From Syntrophomonas sp. (lineage in GTDB: Bacteria > Bacillota > Syntrophomonadia > Syntrophomonadales > Syntrophomonadaceae), in contig JAENYG010000020.1 of NCBI GenBank assembly GCA_016841875.1, positions 1 to 63,108 on the forward strand: 63,108 nucleotides of DNA, in the 5' to 3' direction. Positions 51,526 to 60,661 of this stretch are shown one piece after another. A program made the translations under genes and the position numbers. Every line of letters starts with the position of its first letter. Position 1 is the first letter of the stretch. The notes below the pieces were generated by a model. That model did no database searches and was not told where the DNA came from. It saw only the letters and a program-made list of their open reading frames with translations.

Positions 51526-52713
51526 TTAAGGCTGGATTCTAGTCCTAACTACCTGTACACCATCCTTGAATTCTATGATTACACCAGCTTTTACTGGATT
51601 ATGTTGTTCGTCAATGCTCATCTTGCCGGTTATTCCCTCAAAGTTAGTTATTTTTGCTAGAGCTTCTGCGATCTTGACTGAATCAGCAGCATTTGCATCT
51701 TTGATACCCTGTACCAGCAGCTGTACGGAATCATATCCCAAGGCAGCAAACGCATCGGGCTCTTTGTCATATTTAGCTTTGAATGCTTCAACAAAGGCTA
51801 CGATTTTGGGGTCGGTGTCCTGGGAAGAGTAATGATTGGTGAAAAACGTATTATTCAGGGCATCTCCACCTGCAACCGATACCATATCAGGAGAATCCCA
51901 TCCATCGCCTCCACCTATGGGAGCAGCGATTCCCAGTTCACGAGCCTGCTTGATCAGAGGAGCAACTTCCTGATAGTATCCAGGAACATAGATGAAATCA
52001 GGATTTTTGCTTCTAATCTTGGTTAAAGTGGCATTGAAATCACGGTCATCTTTGACAAAACCTTCTTCGGCTACAATGGTTCCGCCTTTTTCAACGAAGG
52101 TCTTTTTAAAATATTCAGCCAGACCTTTGGCATAATCACTGGAAGTATCGGCATAAATAGCGGCATTCTTCGCTCCCAGCTCGTCAGCGGCATATTGGGC
52201 CATCAAAGTGCCCTGAAATGGGTCTATGAAGCAAACCCGGAAAATATAGGCTTTGGTTTCGCCAGTCTTATCATCGACTGTTACATTGGCTGCAGTTGCA
52301 GCAGGAGCAATTAGAGGAATCTTATTCTCCATCATAACCGGAGTGCTCCCCTGGACGTCACCACTGGTGAGCGGTCCGATTTGAGCGACGATATTTTCTC
52401 CTGCCAGGGCAGCACTTACGCTCATAGCTTCATCCGCAGTTGATTTGCAGTCTCTGATAATAGGTTCGAGTTGCATGCCGAGCACACCACCGGCTGCGTT
52501 GATCTCTTCGATGGCCAGTACAGCACCATCTCTCGCGTTGCTTCCATAGCTAGCGACACCGCCGGATAGTTCAACATTGATACCTACCGCAATCTTCTCA
52601 GCTTCAGTGGCCTGGTTTTCCTCGGCTGTTCCGCCGCCACAACCGGCAACGAAACTGATCATCAATAACATCGCAACCAGGATAACAAAATATTTGTTCC
52701 CTTTTCTCTTCAT
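51526..52713 (-). CDS. livK: Branched-chain amino acid ABC transporter substrate-binding lipoprotein
   Basis: 395 residues. Lipoprotein signal ends FVAGC (Cys about 25). The mature part is a type I periplasmic-binding fold: GINVELSGGVASYGSNARDGAVLAIEEINAAGG split over the first strands, and DKEPDAFAALGYDSVQLL near the end. First gene of the liv operon; captures leucine, isoleucine, valine or related amino acids. ATG follows GAGGAGG. Confidence 0.93.
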   Translation of the reverse strand: MKRKGNKYFVILVAMLLMISFVAGCGGGTAEENQATEAEKIAVGINVELSGGVASYGSNARDGAVLAIEEINAAGGVLGMQLEPIIRDCKSTADEAMSVSAALAGENIVAQIGPLTSGDVQGSTPVMMENKIPLIAPAATAANVTVDDKTGETKAYIFRVCFIDPFQGTLMAQYAADELGAKNAAIYADTSSDYAKGLAEYFKKTFVEKGGTIVAEEGFVKDDRDFNATLTKIRSKNPDFIYVPGYYQEVAPLIKQARELGIAAPIGGGDGWDSPDMVSVAGGDALNNTFFTNHYSSQDTDPKIVAFVEAFKAKYDKEPDAFAALGYDSVQLLVQGIKDANAADSVKIAEALAKITNFEGITGKMSIDEQHNPVKAGVIIEFKDGVQVVRTRIQP

Positions 52714-53091
52714 ACTAAGTCCTCCTCTTATTAATATTTTTCACAATCAAGGATTGTTATAATCGATTAAAACTCGTACCGTCCTTTCCATGCCAAGATT
52801 TTTATAAAATAAATCGAACTGACGGATGCAAAAAAATTGGATATCACTTGCTAGTTTAGTTTGCCCGATAACTAAGCTTCATATTGGATTCGGCATAAAC
52901 TTTAATCTTCCCTGCATCCAAATCAAAATTAACTATATTAATAAATTGAGCAGGGGATAGAATAATATAAACCAACGTTTATCCATATTTATCGCTGCCC
53001 TTTTTATAAACATATACTAGTTCTATATTACTGCAAATGCAGTTACAACCTGCTATAGATAAATATTATAGATGGAAATAAAGTTTGCATA

Positions 53092-53122
53092 TTGACTCTA
53101 ACGTAACGGCATAGTTTATTAT
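53092..53122 (+). promoter_or_regulatory. MerR/TipA-type promoter with 19-base spacer
   Basis: TTGACT (53092-53097), 19 bases, TATTAT (53117-53122). The spacer carries CTAACGTAACG, matching the operator form GACCCTAACGTT-CG of Mta/TipA regulators. The remaining 52714-53091 holds the leftward liv leader and no other gene. Confidence 0.75.
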
Positions 53123-53140
53123 GATTATGGAGGTGATCCG

Positions 53141-53902
53141 ATGTCTTACAAAGTAAAAGAAGTGGCTGACATGGTTGGAGTGAGTGTGCGAACCCTTCAT
53201 CATTATGACCAGATCGGATTACTGCGGCCAGAGTCTGTAAGCCCGGCCGGTTATAGACTTTACAGTGACAATGATCTTGAAAGACTGCAGCAGGTACTGT
53301 TCTTCAAAGAATTGGGTTTTAGCCTGCAGGAAAGCAAAGATATTATCAATAAGCCAGGCTTTGACAGGAAAGAGGCATTGAGTGCGCACAAAAATCTCTT
53401 GATTGAAAAGAAGAACCGACTTGAAAAGATAATCTCTAATGTTGAGCAGACCATAGGGGCAATAGAAGGAGGCAGACAAATGGATAAAAAAGAAATGTTT
53501 GAAGCATTTGATATGTCGGAGATAGAAAGACATAAAGAAAAGTATGCAGAGGAAGCTGAACAAAAATACGGCCATACCGACGCTTTCAGGGAAAGTCAGA
53601 AGAAGACCGCCCAATATACCAAAGAAGATTGGACAGCTATTATGAACCAGGGAAATGAACTGTATACCAGGATAGCATCCAAGATGGATAGAGGACCAGA
53701 AGATCCTCAGGTGCAGGAAGCCGTGGCCCAGTGGCGGCAGCACATCACTAACAGTTTTTATAATTGTACTCTGGAGATCTTTCGCGGATTAGGTGATCTA
53801 TATGTCAATGATGAACGATTTACCGCTAATATTGACCAGATCAAGCCAGGTCTTGCCAGATTCCTGAGAGAAGCTATTAATATCTACTGTAATAAACTGT
53901 AA
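53141..53902 (+). CDS. MerR-family regulator with TipAS effector domain
   Basis: 253 residues. N-terminal MerR helix-turn-helix (YKVKEVADMVGVSVRTLHHYDQIGLL) and dimer coil, then a TipAS domain from about residue 130 (YAEEAEQKYGHTDAFRES to the end). TipAL/Mta proteins bind thiopeptide or bulky drugs and twist a promoter with an overlong spacer, usually their own and that of an efflux gene. Exactly such a promoter lies upstream; no drug pump is adjacent. ATG follows GGAGGTGATCC. Confidence 0.93.
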   Translation: MSYKVKEVADMVGVSVRTLHHYDQIGLLRPESVSPAGYRLYSDNDLERLQQVLFFKELGFSLQESKDIINKPGFDRKEALSAHKNLLIEKKNRLEKIISNVEQTIGAIEGGRQMDKKEMFEAFDMSEIERHKEKYAEEAEQKYGHTDAFRESQKKTAQYTKEDWTAIMNQGNELYTRIASKMDRGPEDPQVQEAVAQWRQHITNSFYNCTLEIFRGLGDLYVNDERFTANIDQIKPGLARFLREAINIYCNKL

Positions 53903-53909
53903 TCTGACA

Positions 53910-53972
53910 GAAGCAGGGGGACGTTCTTTTTGCTTCCTCATTTAGGAAGCAAAAAGAACGTCACCCTGCTTC
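53910..53972. repeat. REP-like palindromic repeat
   Basis: GAAGCAGGG-GACGTTCTTTTTGC-TTCCT pairs with its complement (about 28 base pairs, one G-A mismatch) around a CATTT loop. Its GGGGGACGTTCT start resembles the widespread clostridial REP family. It can also act as a terminator for the MerR gene. Confidence 0.75.
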
Positions 53973-54034
53973 TTGTTGTAGGCTTTTATTACACTATGGT
54001 TTACAATTAAGTCTATAAATGAGAGGTGATAATG

Positions 54035-54721
54035 ATGTCCGAAGAAACGATTCTGGTAGTGGATGATGACCAGAATATTTGCGAACTCATCAACCTTTAT
54101 CTGAGCAATGACGGCTACCAGCTCTTTTTTTGTCACAATGGCAGCGACGCATTGAATTTATTGAAAAATGAAGAGATAGATCTGGTCCTGCTGGACGTTA
54201 TGCTGCCGGTGATCAACGGCTGGGAGGTCTGCCGTATGATCAGACAGAGCAGTCAGATCCCTATAATATTTTTAACTGCCCGGGATATGGTAGAAGACAA
54301 AGTACAGGGCTTTGAAATGGGGGCCGATGATTATCTGGTTAAGCCATTTGAACCTCGTGAGCTGCTGGCCCGGATAAAAACCCGGTTAAAGAGTGTCAAC
54401 AGGATTTCCCGGCAGCAGGATAGCTCTGTGAATCTGGGCAATTTATCGGTAGATATTCTCAGCTATCAGGTAAAGGTGAATGAGCGAATCATAGACTTAA
54501 AGCCTAAAGAAATACAACTATTGTATTTCCTGATATTAAACAAGAATATCGTTTTATCCCGGGAAATGCTGTTGGAGAAAGTCTGGGATTATAATTATGA
54601 AGGCGATACCAGAACGGTTGATGTTCATATCAATCGCCTGCGGGAAAAACTGGATGACTGCTGTGATGCATGCAAAATCAAAACCGTCTGGGGCGTTGGG
54701 TATAAGTTGGAGGTTATGTAA
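54035..54721 (+). CDS. OmpR-family response regulator
   Basis: 228 residues. Receiver domain with D54 (VLLDVMLP) and the conserved Lys in YLVKPFEPRELLAR, then an OmpR winged helix (LKPKEIQLLYFLILNKN, TRTVDVHINRLREKL, TVWGVGYKLE). ATG at 54035 is 7 bases after GAGAGGTG; ATG at 54032 is possible. Its stop overlaps the kinase start by one base. Confidence 0.93.
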   Translation: MSEETILVVDDDQNICELINLYLSNDGYQLFFCHNGSDALNLLKNEEIDLVLLDVMLPVINGWEVCRMIRQSSQIPIIFLTARDMVEDKVQGFEMGADDYLVKPFEPRELLARIKTRLKSVNRISRQQDSSVNLGNLSVDILSYQVKVNERIIDLKPKEIQLLYFLILNKNIVLSREMLLEKVWDYNYEGDTRTVDVHINRLREKLDDCCDACKIKTVWGVGYKLEVM

Positions 54722-56127
54722 TGTTTAGGAGCATATTTACCCGTCTGCTGGCAACCTATCTTCTTCTTACCCTGTTGATCACCGGGAGTCTGGCCCTGAT
54801 TTTGTCCTTCGGCTTCAATCATTATATTTTTATGGACAAGAACCGGGTTCTCAGTGCTGCCGCACTCAAGGTGGAAAATTTAATGAACGGCTACTACCAT
54901 GGGACACTTCAGCCGGATGAACTGCAGATAGGACTCGATACCCTGGGATATATCAGCGACTCAACGATATACGCTCTCAAAGTAGATAAAACCACCCTGT
55001 ACAATTCCCAGAACAGAGAAATGGAAGCAGAGCTTGCTCAAGATTACCTGCTGGATGATTTGAGGAACATACTGGATGGGCAAAATGTATACCGTAAGAA
55101 GCAGTTTTCAAAAGCACTGGATACTGATGTGGTCTTTTTGGGAACACCATTAAAAGTAGATGATGAAATAATAGGAGCGGTACTCATCTTTTCACCCCTG
55201 AAGAATATTAACACCTACCTGGCTCAAATTAACGCGGTTATTGGAGCAACCGCCCTGGCTGCAGTGATCTTTAGTTTTTTCTTTATCTCCATTACCGCTG
55301 CCCGTATTTCCAAGCCTATCCGAGAAATGGATCAGACTGCCCGCAAATTGGCAGCCGGTGAGCCTGCTAGGGACCTGGATATCCATACCGGAGATGAGAT
55401 AGAGGGGCTGGCTAAGAGCTTCAACTATATGAAGAGTCAGGTTGAAGCTACCGAGCATATGCGCCGGGAATTTATCGCGAATGTTTCTCACGAATTGAGA
55501 ACTCCATTAACATCAATTAATGGGTTTATCCAGGGGATGCTGGATGGATTAGTTCAGCCTGCTCAGCATAGCAAGTATCTGCACCTGGTTCAGGATGAGA
55601 CCCAGCGTCTGATTCGTTTGACCGGGGATATACTGGAACTGGCAAAAATTCAAAGCGGGAATATAAAATTGAATAAAAGAATTATTATAGTAAAAGAAAT
55701 CCTGGCGAAAGTACTGGAAGGTTTTGATATTCCCAGAAGACACGGCGAGATTACTGTTGCTGTCAAATGTGCTGAAGAACTAAAGGTGTGGGCAGACCCG
55801 GATCGTTTGCAGCAGATCCTGAATAATCTGGTCGGAAACGCCCTGCGCTACACTGGAGATGGGGGTTCTATAAGCATCCAGGCATATGAGCAGGAGGAAT
55901 GGCTGGTGTTTATGGTTACTGATACCGGCGTGGGTATCAACCAGGAAGATCTGCCCTATATCTTTGAAAGGTTTTATCACGATAATAAGTCCCTTCAGGG
56001 ACATAGCGGATCAGGATTGGGCTTGAGTATAACAAAAAATCTGGTGGAAATGCATGGAGGTACTATCCGGGTGGAAAGCCAGCCGGAACAGGGTACAAGT
56101 TTTATTTTCCAGCTGCCTCAAGGATAA
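54721..56127 (+). CDS. Membrane sensor histidine kinase
   Basis: 468 residues. Membrane helix about 9-31, an extracytoplasmic sensor of about 130 residues, a second helix about 164-190, HAMP (AARISKPIREMDQTARKLA), HisKA with NVSHELRTPLTSING, and HATPase with NNLVGNALRYT, VTDTGVGI and GSGLGLSIT. Partner of the preceding regulator. The two exported proteins downstream are likely targets or accessory sensors. Confidence 0.93.
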   Translation: MFRSIFTRLLATYLLLTLLITGSLALILSFGFNHYIFMDKNRVLSAAALKVENLMNGYYHGTLQPDELQIGLDTLGYISDSTIYALKVDKTTLYNSQNREMEAELAQDYLLDDLRNILDGQNVYRKKQFSKALDTDVVFLGTPLKVDDEIIGAVLIFSPLKNINTYLAQINAVIGATALAAVIFSFFFISITAARISKPIREMDQTARKLAAGEPARDLDIHTGDEIEGLAKSFNYMKSQVEATEHMRREFIANVSHELRTPLTSINGFIQGMLDGLVQPAQHSKYLHLVQDETQRLIRLTGDILELAKIQSGNIKLNKRIIIVKEILAKVLEGFDIPRRHGEITVAVKCAEELKVWADPDRLQQILNNLVGNALRYTGDGGSISIQAYEQEEWLVFMVTDTGVGINQEDLPYIFERFYHDNKSLQGHSGSGLGLSITKNLVEMHGGTIRVESQPEQGTSFIFQLPQG

Positions 56128-56214
56128 ATTTACAAATTGTTTACAAATCATCTGTTTTTTATTGATAACTTGGTTTTATGCTGTAATCACACAGACCATA
56201 GAAAGGAGGATGCT

Positions 56215-56610
56215 ATGAAAAGATATGTCATTTTACTGATCACATTAGCTGTCCTGGCTTTTATCGCAGGCTGCGGCCAGGGTTCAGTTGAATCTATGGA
56301 ATCGAAGACGGCGATAGAAACTGAGATAGGAACTGATTCGAAAACTGGTATTGAAAATGATAGTCAGAATGGCAGTCTAACTGATATTGGAACTGATAGT
56401 CAAACAGATACTAAAGCACCCGACAGCCTGGAGGTTGGAAGTGCAGGCGAAAGTGATGGACAGGGAACAGAAATAATCGCCAAATCAGGAAACAGCATTT
56501 CCAGTCAGAATACTGAAGAAGTAATCGATGAGATCGATGAAGAATTGGATCGTATTATAGATACTATCAACAGCCTGGAAGATGTTGCTGATGAAGATCT
56601 GAGTTATTAA
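56215..56610 (+). CDS. Small acidic lipoprotein
   Basis: 131 residues. Lipoprotein signal with lipobox FIAGC (Cys about 20). The mature part is low-complexity Ser/Thr/Asp/Glu/Gly-rich with near repeats of IGTDSQTD, ending in an acidic helix EEVIDEIDEELDRIIDTINSL (given in part). No enzyme motif. ATG at 56215 follows AAAGGAGG; an upstream start at 56137 is unsupported. Probably co-transcribed with the two-component genes. Confidence 0.75.
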   Translation: MKRYVILLITLAVLAFIAGCGQGSVESMESKTAIETEIGTDSKTGIENDSQNGSLTDIGTDSQTDTKAPDSLEVGSAGESDGQGTEIIAKSGNSISSQNTEEVIDEIDEELDRIIDTINSLEDVADEDLSY

Positions 56611-56629
56611 AAAAGGAGTGAGTAAATTA

Positions 56630-57172
56630 ATGAAGAAAACTATAGCATTGATATTAATAACAGCATTCATATTAAGTTTTGGCACCTTAGCCTATGCCCA
56701 GTCAGGCTCGACAGACAACGGTTCAGGTGGAAATGCGTCTGTTGAACAACAAGTGGGAGATGTGCAGCAAAAAATCCAGGCTGGCAAAGATCTCAAGGAC
56801 CAGATGGAACCGCAGACCAACCGGATCCGAAACAACCGAACTGAAATTCTGGGATTAAGAAATGAAGTACAGGCGGCCCACCAGGAAGCAGTGATGCACA
56901 TTCAGCAGTTGAGACAGAATCAGGACTGTCTGACCGACGAGCAGGTAGAAGCACTGAGATTATGTCTGCAGACTTTACAGCAGAACCGCCTGCAGATATG
57001 CGAAACCGTAGGGGATATTCAGAGCGAAGGATTAAAACTCAGACAGGCTCGCAGGGAGCAGAACACGGAACAGATGCAGGCCTGCCTGGAAAATATGGCT
57101 GCGGTACAGGAAGCCCGGATCAAGCTTTTGGAAGCCAGTTTGGAAGACATAAACGATATACTGGATATATAA
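56630..57172 (+). CDS. Exported coiled-coil protein
   Basis: 180 residues. Signal peptide about 1-23 (ending AYAQS), then Gln/Glu-rich helices predicted to form coiled coil (QQVGDVQQKIQAGKDL, LQTLQQNRLQICETVGD). The LTDEQVEAL segment recalls the LTxxQ motif of Spy/CpxP periplasmic chaperones, but the resemblance is short. Four cysteines are present. It follows the lipoprotein by 19 bases. ATG at 56630 has AGGAG 11 bases upstream. Confidence 0.7.
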   Translation: MKKTIALILITAFILSFGTLAYAQSGSTDNGSGGNASVEQQVGDVQQKIQAGKDLKDQMEPQTNRIRNNRTEILGLRNEVQAAHQEAVMHIQQLRQNQDCLTDEQVEALRLCLQTLQQNRLQICETVGDIQSEGLKLRQARREQNTEQMQACLENMAAVQEARIKLLEASLEDINDILDI

Positions 57173-57257
57173 ATACCACCATAATTATCGGCAATCATGC
57201 CTATATAGTTAATCCGTTTCAAATCATTGAATAATAACAGTTAATATAAGCTTGAGA

Positions 57258-57302
57258 AGCAGAGGGATATACATGAGGTACATGTAAGCCCTCTGCTTTT
57301 TT
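57258..57302 (+). terminator. Intrinsic terminator of the two-component operon
   Basis: AGCAGAGGG/CCCTCTGCT stem with inner ACATG pairing, then TTTTTT. Confidence 0.9.
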
Positions 57303-57550
57303 GGTGGAGGTATAAATATTGACCAGAAGTAAAGCGCATGACAGCATCGCATCATGGATGAAGGAGTTTTCTTGTGATAGGATTAGATAAATAAGGAAAA
57401 ACTTAATCGTAACAAGGAGGATATTATCAGGGCCAGTTTATATTTTTTCTGGCTCAGGTTCTGGAATAGGCAGGATTGCAGATATAATAAAACAAATACT
57501 ATTTGCCGGAACTGCGATGCGCAGGAAGCAATATCAAAGGGGGACTCGAC
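57303..57550. other. Leader region of asnS
   Basis: About 250 bases. A GCCAG/CTGGC hairpin at about 57432-57455 is visible. I looked for T-box blocks (AGGGTGGNACCGCG and partner) because asnS genes often have one, and saw none. Confidence 0.4.
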
Positions 57551-58945
57551 ATGGAAAAAGCAGTAATCAGACAGCTGGTCAGGGACAGCAGCAGATATGA
57601 AAACCAGGAAGTTGAAATCAGTGGTTGGATACGGAGTAATCGTGACCAAAAATCTTTTGGTTTCTTAACCTTAAACGATGGAACTCATTTCAACTCTATA
57701 CAAATAGTATATGAAAAGGAGTCATTATCTAACTTCCAGGAGGTAGCCAGGTACAGAGTAGGTGCTGCGGTAAGAGTCCAGGGGGTTTTGCTTATGACCC
57801 CCAAGGGTAAACAGCAGTTTGAAATAAAAGCACGGGTAGTTAATCTGGAAGGTGACGCACCCGAAGACTACCCCATACAGCCCAAGAGGCATAGCAGGGA
57901 GTTTCTGAGACAGGTGGCCCACCTGCGTCCCCGGACTAATCTGTTCACTGCCGTTTTCAGGGTTCGCTCGCTGCTGGCCTATGCCATCCATATGTTTTTT
58001 CAGGAACGAGGTTTTATTTATGTGCATGCCCCCATCATTACTGCCAGTGATGCGGAAGGTGCCGGGGAGATGTTCCGGGTAAGCATTTTTGATCCTGAAA
58101 AACCACCCCTGAGTGAACAGGGCGAGGTGGATTTCTCCCAGGATTTCTTTGGACGCAGGACTAATCTTACCGTCAGTGGTCAGTTAGAGGCAGAGGCTTT
58201 TGCACTGGCATTCAGAGATGTATATACCTTTGGCCCCACGTTTAGAGCCGAGAATTCCAATACCGCCCGCCATGCGGCTGAATTCTGGATGATAGAGCCG
58301 GAAATCGCCTTTGCCGATCTGCAGGATGATATGAAGCTGGCCGAAGACATGGTGAAATTTGTGATAGCATATATACTGAAAAATGCACCAGAAGAAATGG
58401 CATTCTTCAATGAGTTTGTAGATAAAGGGTTGATGGGAAGACTGCACAACGTGGTAAATTCTGATTTTGCCCATGTGACCTATACTCGGGCGATTGATAT
58501 CCTTAAAGAATCGGGAGAAGAGTTTGAATATCCCGTGCAGTGGGGCTCTGACCTGCAGACTGAGCACGAAAGATGTTTGACCGAAAAAATCTATGAGAAA
58601 CCGGTATTTGTAACTGACTATCCCAGAGACATAAAAGCTTTTTATATGCGGCAGAACGATGATGGTAAAACGGTGGCGGCTATGGATTTACTGGTTCCTG
58701 GAATAGGGGAGATAATCGGCGGCAGTCAAAGGGAAGAAAGAACTGAGGTATTAGAAAAAAGGATGACCGAATTGGATATGCAAAAAGAAGATTTATGGTG
58801 GTATCTGGAACTGAGGAAATATGGCGGTGTAAAACACGCCGGCTTTGGACTCGGTTTTGAAAGGTTGATCATGTATATAACCGGAGTAAGCAATATAAGA
58901 GATGTAATACCGTTTCCACGTACCGTTAAATCCTGTGAATTCTAG
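57551..58945 (+). CDS. asnS: Asparaginyl-tRNA synthetase
   Basis: 464 residues, class II. OB-fold anticodon-binding domain (about 1-110, [19 protein letters not shown]), motif 2 [21 protein letters not shown] split across strands, and motif 3 [32 protein letters not shown] insertion is typical of the AsnRS form in Clostridia and Bacteroidetes. Charges tRNA-Asn. ATG at 57551 follows AAAGGGGG; an upstream start at 57503 is unsupported. A GGGGGA/TCCCCC hairpin lies just after the gene (58956-58977). Confidence 0.95.
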   Translation: MEKAVIRQLVRDSSRYENQEVEISGWIRSNRDQKSFGFLTLNDGTHFNSIQIVYEKESLSNFQEVARYRVGAAVRVQGVLLMTPKGKQQFEIKARVVNLEGDAPEDYPIQPKRHSREFLRQVAHLRPRTNLFTAVFRVRSLLAYAIHMFFQERGFIYVHAPIITASDAEGAGEMFRVSIFDPEKPPLSEQGEVDFSQDFFGRRTNLTVSGQLEAEAFALAFRDVYTFGPTFRAENSNTARHAAEFWMIEPEIAFADLQDDMKLAEDMVKFVIAYILKNAPEEMAFFNEFVDKGLMGRLHNVVNSDFAHVTYTRAIDILKESGEEFEYPVQWGSDLQTEHERCLTEKIYEKPVFVTDYPRDIKAFYMRQNDDGKTVAAMDLLVPGIGEIIGGSQREERTEVLEKRMTELDMQKEDLWWYLELRKYGGVKHAGFGLGFERLIMYITGVSNIRDVIPFPRTVKSCEF

Positions 58946-59150
58946 GCTGACAGGGGGAGGGTTTCCTTGTTCCCCCAGGATATATAAGCCTTTATACACT
59001 AGCAGTTGGCCTGAGCAGATGTTTACAGTACTTTACATTTTGAAGGTAAAGTTGATAATATATTACCTAATACCTTCATAAAAATATCTGGGGATAGTAT
59101 TTGCGCTTCACGATAGACTGCAGATTATGAAGGTGGAGGTGAGAGCAATT

Positions 59151-60506
59151 ATGAATGGTCCCCTGCAAAAACTCCATCAATCTTTAAGAATTATCGATGG
59201 TCCTATCCGGGAAATGCTGAACCAGCAGTTGTGGGCTAAAATGCTGGTGGCCATGATCCTGGGAGTTCTAACTGGTTTAATTATCAGCCCCTCTACAGGC
59301 TGGTTTTCATATAGTACCGGCTCAATCATAGGAAACTGGCTTGCTTTGCCAGGCCGGGTCTTTCTTAGCTTGATACAGATGATAGTAGTACCTCTGGTTT
59401 TCGCATCTATTATCCGTGGAATAGCCAGCAATGAAGATATTGAATTTCTAAAAAAGATGGGTATACGCCTGGTAATTTATTTTATTGCTACCACCAGTCT
59501 GGCTATTTTAATTGGAATATCTATGGCTGTGATTTTAAACCCTGGACAATACATAGATAAAAATATGTTTGATATAAATCAAGAGGTGTCTGCAGCTGCC
59601 GTAACAGATCAACCTTTACTGGATACCAGCATTACCAGTATACCGGAGTATTTTGTTAATATTTTGCCTAACAATCCTCTGCAGGCCATGGTAGAAACTC
59701 AGATGCTGCAAGTGGTAATATTTGCGGTGATCCTGGGAGTTGCTTTGGTCAGCACCGAGGTGAAAAATTCACGGCCCCTGCTTGAGCTTATGGATTCAAT
59801 ACAGCAAGTATGCATGACCGTGGTCCGATGGGCGATGCTTATCGCTCCCCTGGCCGTCTTCGGTCTGCTGGCCCAGATTACCATAAAGGTGGGACTTGAA
59901 GCCCTGGTGGGCATGGCTGCATATGTGTCCACTGTACTTCTGGCATTATTCTTATTATTATGTATGTACTGTATCATAGTATTTTTCGTGTCCCGAATGT
60001 CTCCCTTTACTTTTCTAAAGAAGATTCGATCAGTCCAGCTGCTGGCCTTTTCTACCTCTAGCTCAGCAGCAGTTATGCCTCTATCCATCCAAACTGCTGA
60101 AGAAAAACTAAATGTCCGTCCGGCTGTTGCACAATTTCTAATTCCCCTAGGTACCACTATAAATATGGATGGTACAGCCTTGTATCAAGGAGCTGCGGCA
60201 GTATTCCTGGCCCAGGTGTTTGGGGTAGACCTCAGCTCTACAGTATTACTGCTGATCCTGGTTACTTCGGTAGGAGCATCAATTGGTTCCCCGGCTACCC
60301 CAGGGGTTGGTATAGTTATTCTTGCCACCATACTTAACAGTGTGGGAATACCAGCTGGGGGGATAGCAATCATACTGGGAGTTGACAGGATTCTGGATAT
60401 GAGCCGGACTGCGTTAAATGTCACCGGAGATCTGACTGCATCGATGGTGATGGATCGGTGGCTTGGTAAGCAGGATGAGCTTGAGATAAAAGATGGTATG
60501 CTATGA
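59151..60506 (+). CDS. Dicarboxylate/amino acid:cation symporter (DAACS family)
   Basis: 451 residues, about eight membrane helices plus two re-entrant loops. Family marks are FSTSSSAAVMPLS (Ser-rich HP1), LGTTINMDGTALYQG (cation site), GASIGSPATPGVGIVIL (HP2) and RILDMSRTALNVTGD (substrate carboxylate site). Takes up glutamate, aspartate or C4-dicarboxylates with Na+ or H+. ATG at 59151 has GGAGGTGA about 10 bases upstream; ATG at 59127 is less likely. Substrate cannot be fixed from sequence; the Arg-Asp-x-x-Arg-Thr region is compatible with acidic amino acids. Confidence 0.9.
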   Translation: MNGPLQKLHQSLRIIDGPIREMLNQQLWAKMLVAMILGVLTGLIISPSTGWFSYSTGSIIGNWLALPGRVFLSLIQMIVVPLVFASIIRGIASNEDIEFLKKMGIRLVIYFIATTSLAILIGISMAVILNPGQYIDKNMFDINQEVSAAAVTDQPLLDTSITSIPEYFVNILPNNPLQAMVETQMLQVVIFAVILGVALVSTEVKNSRPLLELMDSIQQVCMTVVRWAMLIAPLAVFGLLAQITIKVGLEALVGMAAYVSTVLLALFLLLCMYCIIVFFVSRMSPFTFLKKIRSVQLLAFSTSSSAAVMPLSIQTAEEKLNVRPAVAQFLIPLGTTINMDGTALYQGAAAVFLAQVFGVDLSSTVLLLILVTSVGASIGSPATPGVGIVILATILNSVGIPAGGIAIILGVDRILDMSRTALNVTGDLTASMVMDRWLGKQDELEIKDGML

Positions 60507-60661
60507 TTGAAGTCACACCCGAGCTTTACGGCAAATTGTATATGCAATAATTCAGGCACAAGGGTAATAGGGTTTTGGAAGATAAAAATAGAAACGTTTA
60601 GTGAGCAAAGATAAAGGTTTATATGGTCTGCATTTAATGTGGTTATGAAAGCAGGATAGAT

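Noticed and set aside
57303-57550. Possible T-box leader for asnS
   Set aside because: None of the conserved T-box blocks could be found.
58956-58977. GGGGGA/TCCCCC hairpin as terminator of asnS
   Set aside because: The stem is good but no T-run follows; mentioned only within the asnS entry.
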